From: Axinella damicornis
Taxonomy: Eukaryota; Porifera; Demospongiae; Axinellida; Axinellidae
Assembly: GCA_963931865.1 (NCBI GenBank)
Contig: OZ007518.1
Span: forward strand, 5,101,029 to 5,165,028
Direction of reading: 5' to 3'
DNA length: 64,000 nucleotides
Positions 55,825 to 64,000 of this stretch are shown here, in pieces. Under the pieces are notes generated by a model that was not told the origin of the DNA, did not search any database, and saw only the letters and a program-made list of their open reading frames with translations. Each line of letters starts with the position of its first letter. The stretch's first letter is position 1. The translations under genes and the position numbers were made by a program.

Positions 55825-58800
55825 GTTGGGAAGGCTTTCAACGTGCCCCCAACGGCTGTGCTAGGAGGTCTTCTATTAGTGACATCGGGTGCCATGTGCC
55901 ATACCTCTGTAAGTGTTCCCGGTACGGAATGGGTCGAGCCGGTCCTCCTGTTGATTTCGATTGGTATGCCGACTGGCAGTGGCAAGTCTTCCTTGTACAA
56001 ATACTTGCTGACGCTACTCCGGAAGGCAAGGAGTCGGTGTGAAACCAGCAATGCTGATCATGAGCTATCGACATTCTTAAGTCAGACTGACTTGTACAAA
56101 TCTCAAGGACTCTCCAACTCACACGACCTCCTTCAGTTATTCAGTGGCCATTCTTGGGAACGGAGAACAGGTGAGCTTTGTATATTGATGCTAAGCGTTT
56201 TGCATGTATCATTAATTATCATTAATTATGTGTTGGTTGTGTGTATTAGATTTGTGTGTGTGTGTCCACGTCTAATATACCTCCATCTTTACTTTTAGCA
56301 AAACTTTTAGCAATTTTTGTAGTGAATCTGCTTCCTAATCACGCAGCTGCTCTATAGTCGATTTCCGTAGACTGTTTAACGTTTGAACATTGCGTATTGT
56401 GTGGATTTTTCCCATTTCACGATGGCAGGAAGGCAGACTACAAGCTGCGAGCCAGGTCGATGTTCGGCCTATGACAAAGACATCCGATGGCGTGTGGTAT
56501 ATACCAGGGCTATGGTCTTCGTCTGAGTTTAGAAAAAATAGCTGTGAATAGCCCGAAGTTGTAGCTAGCTACATGTTGTGCATGCGGAGCGTGGTTGGTG
56601 GCTCCATAGATACAGGTGGCTCCGTCTCCTCCCCGGCCGTCTCTGGTGAATCCATAGTGTAGTTGTCAGACTAGCACAGTGCCACAGTCGTAGGTCCAAA
56701 GTTGCCAGAAAAACTAGTAGCGCTTCTGGCTACCATACCGCATACCGTGGAATGATATTCAAAACTAGCTAATATTTTAGGCTCTGCGCTCAGTTGTTGC
56801 AAGTTTTAATAAAAGTACAGTATAGTGCCGATTTACTAATGTTTGGAACAGAACCAATATTTGAAAGGCAAAATGATGAAAGCCAAGCCACTTATGTAGG
56901 AACCCTTTCATCCCAAGTGTCTAGTGGACCACACTAGTGGCTGTTTATCACCTAAGCATTATTCAATTAGTACCCCCTGATTCGATCTTGAGGTCAAAGT
57001 GGGGGGTACAGGTGCAGTCCTCTACTGCTAAACCCCTGTTGCTAGGCTTGAGCTAATTATACTTTTAAGTTTGCCTATTATTCTATTCCAGATTTCTTGC
57101 TAAATTTCTTCTTTTAAAATCAGCCAGTTATTATTCCAGTAGTTCCAGTACGAAGCCCAAGAAGTCCAGCACATAGATAAGCTTATCTTTCAAATTCCAG
57201 GGTGCTAAATGTTAAAACCATCAAACAAATATCTATTATACCGCTGGGAACAACAGTATTTTGATCTTGACAGTTTATACAACATCAATGCCTATAATAT
57301 TGTTATATTAGAGCATCAGTGATGCTTCTGTGAAGTCCTGAAGGGTGTTTTGCTGGCGTTTGCAATATTATGACATCATATACATGTATGTGACCGATTA
57401 GTCTCGCATTATTGGGGCGAGCCTGAGCGAGCCCCACATAGACGAGTTTGCTGTGAATTTTCCATATATTTATTTATTTGTTTCTTTATATATATATATC
57501 TATCGTACGTCGTGCCGTAAATCACTTCCTGCTCGTATTTTGCGTGTCATTGCGTCATGCGTTAATTCAAACCACAAGCGAACTCACCATTGCAACGTCT
57601 GAAACGACTGAGACACGAACTGAACAGTCTACCTCAACAAGGATGGAGACTATAGCGCGCGGTGAGGGGCTAAAGCATTTCATGAAGACGGGGAGAGTGC
57701 TTCAAGCGATCTCATGTCCTGCTGCAGTGCATGGTAGAGCACATCATGGTGTGTAGCATAGCTACATAGCTAGCTAGCTAGCTAGCATGCATGCAGGCTT
57801 TAATACTGCATGCATAGCTATAAACCATCACGGTATGTTAGACTGCTGCTTCAGCTATTGCCAGAGGATGGGAACTTGACTGGCCTGCGCTCGGTAACAC
57901 GTAACCCACTGACTGTGACCAGTCATGACAGATCTGGCATCAGCAGAGAATGAGAAAATCGCCCTCCGGTGGTGACAACAAAGACAGAGAGCTCTCCTGG
58001 ACCTACCTAGCTACCAGACTGCTTCGGCTAACCTGATTCGCAGTTGCTGTGAAGTGCACGGGTGTATTTTTAGTGTCATAACTTCTGGTGTGATCTGTGT
58101 CCTTAAGTTGTGCTATGCTCTCCGTCACATTCTGATGACATGCACTGACAGTCATGCACATGCGATATGCATCTGCTCCATGTAGGAACACGTGCATGCA
58201 ACTGCTCCATACAACTGTACTCGCTCAGGCTCGCCCCACAATGTTCTGCATTCGTCTAGTTATTATTCTTAGTAACCGATTATTCCGATTATTATTCCGA
58301 TATTATTAGCTCAAGCCTACCTGTTGCTAAACCACTTGTGTACAAATGTTTGTATCACGGTATCTATGGACTTGTCAGTTTCAGGTGAAGCCAATTTCTC
58401 AGTGGACTGCACAAGCCTGACCGTTGGCGGTTTTACCCAACCTGCTGTCGCACGATCCTTCATTGAGTCACCTGCCAACATTGAGGAGGGTCTGTCGTCA
58501 CGATTTCTGTGGTGTTTTCCCAAACCTTGCTACAGCAAATTTGAGACCCTTGAGCCAGTCGATGATGACTTTACCAAAGCTCTCAGTAAGTTATCTGTGT
58601 AGTGTTTCACTGTAAAGTCTATGGCACACCTATTTCAAACTGCAACTGTAGAGGTGTTCAGCAGAGCATTTACCCCTTGCGTTATGGTGCCTACCAATTT
58701 TAATTCAGCATACATACTGTAAGTTGTGGCAGTAATGTTAGAAACAGGGTCAAGTTGTATAAATTAGAACAGGGCTTCTACCACAGTGCGTGGGCGTTCC

Positions 58801-61800
58801 TTTGATGTACCGCGGTTATTTATCCTCCGCGGTAAATCAAAGGATCGCCACGCTGTGCTGAGAATCAGAGAGTTGTACCTGCCTAGCAGCCGGATCCAGC
58901 TACTAACTTGACTTGGAGGTTATGTCTGTGGTAGAAGCCGGATCTACTATGTCGACTCGGAGGTTATGCGGTTTATCCTCCTTGGGAAAGTTTAGCCTCG
59001 GCTTCGTCTCGGCCAAACTTTCCCGCGGAGGATAAACCGCATAACCTCCGCATCGATGTAGTAGATCCTATACTGATTGTCGACTTTCAAGCAACTTTTC
59101 CTCTGCCTCTCAAGTGGATCTCCGGTCTGTGAGTTATGTAGACGCTGCATGGTATTCTGAATTCTGACACTTCTATTCTGAACTAAGCCTTCAACAAGGC
59201 CTTCACTGCTCAAACCGCTTCGGACAGACTAACAGATAGACAGACAGACAAACCGATCACTCTATCCCTGCGCACATGCACACAGGGTATATAACTGCTA
59301 ACAACACTCAAGGCAAGTTATGCAACAAAAAAATACAATGCTGACTAGCTACACCGTAGCTTCTGCTTTTCATAATTGACTACTGGTAAGCCTACTATGA
59401 CAGGCAATGCTGATATCAGTTGCTTGTTCTTTCACAGTTGACCTCCTCTCAACCTTATGGACAACCAACACGATACCAGGCCGTCCACTGACCGTCCCCC
59501 GTCCATGTGCCATTTTCAGCGCCAGATTTGATCACATCCAGAAACAGTTGCGGGCTCTATCCGGAAGAGATGAACTCTTGTCTGGTTAGTTGCACATATG
59601 ATGTGTATAATTTCATCCTCTGTACACAACTGCATCATGAAGTGTGCAGTAACTGTTGAGCTAGTGTAAAAGCCGGACTGCTGGACCACCCGGATCACCA
59701 AAAGATGCCGTCCAAAAAAAAGAACGGTCAATTAGTATGCACACTGGTGCCTTGCGCTTGAGACGTTGACATACACTCTATCCAGCAACCAACGATGATG
59801 GCAAGTCCACGCTGCCGGTGGCGCTCCGATTCAGTTATTATCGGTAGCTTGTATGTGGTGATAGCACGCACTAAGTTATCTATAGCAACTCGCACTACCA
59901 TACTAGCGACACACTGACAAGCTAAAGCAAGCAATGGCGACTGTTTCCGTTACCGGAAGTGCGTTCAGCATGCGATGCAATTTGGCTCGCATTTTTGGTG
60001 GTCCAGCAGTCCGGATTTTACACGAGCCCATTACTGTTCAGTACAATGGAACTCCCCAATTCCTTGCAGGAATTCTCAGCAAGTCCAGTGGATTTGTTCT
60101 TAGGGTGGCAGCAGTGATACATGCTACCTTCCACCTGGATAATCCCTGTGAAATGCCAAAGGAGATCTCAACAGAAGCACTTGAGGCAGCACAAGATTTC
60201 GTTGACATGTGTGGCCAGCATGCTGCATTCATGGCCGGGCGAGGAGACATAGCAGATACAATCCAGCAGCTTCACAAAGGTTTGGTTGACCCATCAACAC
60301 ACATGCATGTACAGTCTTGAAATGAGTGGTGTGCCCCACAGGGCCACCGTTCACTTTTTTGCCGACGCAATCCCCCTTTTTGCCTTGACCTGCGAACCAA
60401 CAACCAACCATGACGTCATAATGACGTGCGCGTAGTATACCGAGGTATACGGTCCAAGAAATAAGATATACGGAGGTGCACGAGTAATGGACACGTGCAA
60501 TGAAGGTTGACGAGCGCGTTGACGATCCGAGGCCGTGGAAGAAGCGCGTCCTCCTCAGATCTCTCATCACTGAGCGTATATCACGTCAGAAAACACTTGG
60601 CTGGGTCGAATCACTTGAAGGTACAGACAGCGAGTGGGCTGCGGGGGCGCCCACGTCCACCCGAAGAGGACGCCTGTGGTGCAGCGCCCGTGCGCAGAGC
60701 TGAATTTGAGGTAGCGAGAGGGCCTAGAGGGGGATAGGGAGGCGGTTTTAACGGCAAAAAAGGCTAGAATCACTGCAAGTACCAAATTGCCACTCCGAGT
60801 ACTTTTTTGCCTGAGGGGAGAAACAACCAACCAACTAAAGTGGCATTGCGTCTGGCAATTTGGTAACTGTGGCCCCATGGTGTGCCCCACTCTTAGATGT
60901 TAGAACACTGTGAAACACCAAGTAGTATGTGTGAAAGACATCTAACTTACTAACCACTAATGAACTCCTCATGCCCCCCACACGCATGGCCTTACTAACA
61001 ATGGAAGTGAAACATGCTACCGAATGAGACCAGAATTGAACAGATACCAACACTCTTTCGTGGACGGGATACTGTAAAATGCGGAATAAGGGAATTAAAA
61101 GACATGTCGTTATGATGGTTATGAAGTAAAAACGATAAGAAGGTAGGCCCCACCTTTTTTGGTGACATCATCACTCCAGATAGGCAGGAAGGGACGGCAC
61201 TAGATCGAGTGTGATTGTGAATGGATTCGACAACAGTCAAACACGGAGGTTTTTCTCGAGAAGAGGGAGTGAATGACCCAGCAGTTCTACCTTCAAATAC
61301 ATGTAACAGAAATGGGTGAGCTTCTTGAGGCAGCAAGTATGAAGTGCACAAAAAGGCTTCTTTTCAAGTAGCTAATACCTAATGATTGACAGCCTCAGAA
61401 AATGGCTTCAAAATCTGGCAGATAAACTCATAGCTACGATCAACACTTCAGACAAGCTAATCCAGCCTATTTACACTCTACCTACACTAATCAAGCTGTT
61501 GACATACCTTGTAGACAACTTAATTAGCATGCTTGACCAGCTGACTCGATAATCCACAGATTCTGCTTCTGGTAGTAGTGTTGGCATTTCCACTTCCACG
61601 TCCAAAAGGGTTGTTCCTCTATTCCATTATTCCAGTATCCTTTGGTGGACATTGGAACTGCTTCATGCTGTACAAACATAGTTGACACATGGTTTTCATT
61701 GCATTCCTGGTTGCCCTTCCTCCTGGTAGTACTTTGAATACAGATAATGGTCTCAGTTAATAAAATATTATCATAAAGTGTGAGTGCCATGATTTCCCTA

Positions 61801-63283
61801 GCAGATGGAAGTCCTACCATCCAAAATTTGGCATAGTCCTTACCATTCAAGATTTACATATATACAGTGTAGCAAACAATACCAGATGGTTGGTTCATCA
61901 GAGGGTAATATACAGATGGCACTCTTGCACACATTGCTGACTTGTTGTTTCAATGCAGTCAAAGAAAAAGGACGAGATAGCGATGGCAATGGTGATGGCG
62001 ATGGCGACAGTGATGGCGATGGTGATGGCGATGGCGATGGCGATGGCGATGGCGGCAAACCCCACATCCACAGAACTGCTGCCTTCGTGCTGACTCTGCC
62101 CGGAAAGATACTGGATATTTCATATCTAAACAGCCAAGGCAAATTTCGGGGAAGAGGCAATAAGCAAGGAGCATTGGATGCCATTGAACACCTGCAAAAG
62201 AGTGGCCTCGGGGTGGTTCTCAAGGAGCTTGCTACTCGGGGAACTTTACTGGTTACCGTAAGCACTCTAAATTTGCATCATCAAAATAATAATTCTTTTT
62301 CCAGATGACGTAAGATTAGAATGTACGTTTCAGAAAAATAGCTAAATGTGACGCACAATTAGAAATTGTTGCAAGATTGTGTGTGCGAGTTTGAGCGCTA
62401 TGACTGTTAAGATTACCTGTACAGCCTTCACACGTTCAGAAGGACGTCTGCCGATTGGCTGGACTTTGAGTGCGGAGCCACTCTTGAGTGGGATCGCGGA
62501 AACCTTGAAAGGTAGCAGAGCCCATTGATTTTACAAGTAGCGATAGTGAACATTCGAAGGATCCACCGTGCCAGATCACATCACCGCCTTTCTGCAGCTT
62601 CTGCTTGCACTTTTTTGCCCGCAATTGCGCCCAATGCGCCCAATGCAAGCCAGCCAGCCATACAACACTTCGCGGAGCGATGCAACAATAGAATCGGACA
62701 CGAGGTAAATTTTATAAAGTTTTGACGCAAATTAGAAATTGCCGAGTCGTCAATTTTGACGCAGAATTCAAGTGGCGCAAATTTAGAGTGCTTACGGTAG
62801 TACTTTCTAAAGCTGAATTGACTGCTAACTAGCAATGAAAGTGCAACCTCACTTTTAAGTGGCAAGTTTCCATTTGTTGTGTTTCATACTAAACACAGTG
62901 TTAAAGTTCATTATCTTCATTACAATTTATAGCTCTACAAATTTGAGAAGAAAGACGTCCCACAGGATGCTGACGCAATGGAGGAGCTTGGTGTTGCTCT
63001 TTGCAAATATGGAGTGTCTCTGGAGCAATATCAAGCAAGCCTTAAGACACCAATAAAGAGATCAAGACCCTTGACAGAAGTGCGCAAGAGTCCACGCTTA
63101 TCCCCTTGTGACCCCTTGACAGAAGTGCGCAAGAGTCCACGCTTATCCCCTTGTGACCCCTTGACAGAAGTGCGCAAGAGTCCACGCTTATCCACGCTTA
63201 CAGAAGTACGCAAGAGTCCACGCTTATTCCCTTCCCGTCGACAACAGACAGCTTCGGATGGTACTGCTAAGTTGACTATCTGA
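55813..63283 (+). CDS. P-loop NTPase-like protein resembling DUF3987 family
   Basis: Six exons with consistent phases: 55825-56170 (or from 55813), 58379-58585, 59438-59584, 60070-60279, 61959-62257, 62933-63283; ~520 residues, 5' end unknown. Exon 1 has PPTAVLGGLLLVTSG and a Walker A loop, ISIGMPTGSGKSSLYKYL, then ELSTFLSQTDLYKSQGLSNS HDLLQLF. Exon 2 gives VSGEANFSVDCTSLTVGGFT QPAVA and GLSSRFLWCFPKP. Exon 4 has GILSKSSGFVLRVAAVIHAT FH. Exon 5 opens with an acidic (GD)n stretch from GATGGC repeats. Exon 6 ends with four LTEVRKSPRLS repeats. The motif order matches uncharacterised DUF3987-like proteins of cnidarians and sponges as I remember them. Probably an ATPase; substrate unknown. No Walker B was confidently placed; a segment before ELSTFL seems shorter than expected. 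Confidence 0.72.
57411..58242. mobile_element. ~830-bp element with GGGGCGAGCCTGAGCGA ends
   Basis: ATTGGGGCGAGCCTGAGCGA at the left and TCGCTCAGGCTCGCCCCACA AT at the right. It lies in the first visible intron of the P-loop gene. The interior has a GCTAGCTA run near 57770 and no transposase. Target duplication not resolved. Confidence 0.65.
58783..59075. repeat. Two adjacent hairpins in an intron
   Basis: 58790-58850 pairs GTGGGCGTTCCTTTGATGTA CCGCGG with CCGCGGTAAATCAAAGGATC GCCACG. 58937-59070 pairs GGATCTACTA..., CGGAGGTTATGCGGTTTATC CTCC and GGGAAAGTTT with their complements around a GGCTTCGTC loop. Likely foldback elements. Confidence 0.7.
60324..60893. mobile_element. ~570-bp element with GTGGTGTGCCCCA-like ends
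   Basis: GTGTGCCCCACAGGGCCACC GTTCAC at the left resembles the inverted right end GTAACTGTGGCCCCATGGTG TGCCCCAC. Intron of the P-loop gene between exons 60070-60279 and 61959-62257. No target duplication read. Confidence 0.5.
62256..62797. mobile_element. 542-bp CCGTA-type element at an exon end
   Basis: CCGTAAGCACTCTAAATTTG C at the left is mirrored by GCAAATTTAGAGTGCTTACG G at the right, flanked by TA (62254-62255, 62798-62799). Its first bases overlap the last codon and the donor GTAAGC of the exon ending at 62257. Subterminal TTGACGCA.AATTAGAAATT motifs recur inside. Confidence 0.85.
63071..63225 (+). repeat. 45-bp coding repeat
   Basis: Three full and one partial copy of a unit encoding LTEVRKSPRLSPCDP within the last exon of the P-loop gene. 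Copies are nearly identical, so the expansion is recent. Confidence 0.88.
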
Positions 63284-63684
63284 AGTGCTTGTTCAATACC
63301 AGCTTACTTTTCATACCATTGAGTTATCACATAACTATATAGCCTCCTCTTTATTGTCAAGTTATAGTGTTGATTGTAGTAATCTCATTTGCAGAAGCAA
63401 CATTAATTTTGTGCTACATTGTAATTGAACGACCAATCATACCAAACTACATAATTATACAGGTGCTCTCTGTTACCCATACCATTGAGTTATATATCCT
63501 CATCCAAAGCCACTTTTGTGCTAATTGAATAATGTCAATGAAGATCAAACTACATGTATCTACTCTCTGTGGTCTGTGACGTTGCAGTTAGTCTCACAGT
63601 CCAGCCCACTTCCCTCCCCGTGCAGAAGTGGGCATGCCAGCGAGACTACATTGCAGTAATGTGTCGGTGGAACTTTAAGCTGAC

Positions 63685-64000
63685 CTTGGATGATGCTTGG
63701 ATGGCTGGGATTACTGGCAATCAATGGATGGCCCATGGACAAGCCATGAATTCCTGGGATACTCTACTGGTGGACCATGCCTCTGCATCAATGGATGATC
63801 CACAGATTCAGTTAATTCCTACTGGTTGATCTGACAACCATGCCATCAATGGATGGGCCGTGGATTCATTGTATTCCTGGGATGCTTTACTGGTGGATCT
63901 GGCAACCATGCCATCAATGGATGGGCCATGGTATTCCTGTTGGATACTGTACTCAGTCTGGTGGATCTGGCAACCATGCCATCAATGGATGGGCCATGGT
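63685..64000 (+). repeat. Tandem repeat running off the window
   Basis: ~60-85-bp units with GGTGGATCTGGCAACCATGC, CATCAATGGATGGGCCATGG and TATTCCTGGGATGCT. It continues past 64000. Confidence 0.85.

Noticed and set aside
60500..60737. Arg-rich frames starting MKVDERVDDPRPWKK
   Set aside because: They lie in an intron and inside an inverted-repeat element, with no domain or splice support.
61979..62050. GATGGC repeat as non-coding microsatellite only
   Set aside because: It lies inside an exon with correct phase on both sides, so it is kept as part of the P-loop protein.

Overview
The window is animal nuclear DNA. It has spliced genes with GT-AG introns, a creatine kinase, an ALDH3-type aldehyde dehydrogenase, a PHF10/SAY-domain gene, dense transposon debris, minisatellites and one 200-base assembly gap. 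A sponge or other early-branching metazoan is my best guess from the mix of gene content, small introns and many short inverted-repeat elements, but nothing here proves the phylum.

Layout. 1-7.1 kb: tandem array of ~290-bp and ~510-530-bp units, ending in free copies of a 36-bp module. 7.3-10.75 kb: an inverted-repeat element, then a complete but gag/protease-only LTR retrotransposon (minus strand) with apparently identical 149-bp LTRs. 12.96-16.93 kb: the 3' half of an ALDH3-family gene (minus), with three transposons nested inside each other in one intron; its 5' half runs into the N gap at 17,017-17,216. 19.7-21.3 kb: 48-bp minisatellite. 21.7-27 kb: inverted-repeat transposons and fragments. 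27.1-31.6 kb: a second block of the array. 31.9-35.3 kb: composite element copies and a 22-bp minisatellite. 36.0-37.9 kb: a transposon whose interior holds the array again, in reverse. 39.3-44.6 kb: complete creatine kinase gene (plus). 45.3-51.8 kb: 5' part of a PHF10-like gene (plus), its introns filled with (CCCT)n, LINE and Penelope fragments and inverted-repeat elements. 52.3-55.8 kb: tandem repeats and a 1-kb element that splits an open frame. 55.8-63.3 kb: spliced P-loop protein gene (plus) resembling the DUF3987-type proteins of early animals. 63.7 kb to the end: another tandem repeat.

The genes are unrelated in pathway: phosphagen buffering, aldehyde oxidation, chromatin remodelling and an unknown NTPase. 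What links the window is transposon activity. I could read target-site duplications for about ten elements. They fall into a 9-10-bp class (MULE-like, 43 to 1,870 bp), a TA class starting CCGTA, a pogo-like TA element and two 5-bp elements. Several lie at splice sites, and one appears to have supplied a new splice donor.

Exon limits were set by eye from homology, splice consensus and phase agreement. Most long open frames inside the minisatellites and arrays are by-products of repeat length and are not annotated as genes.
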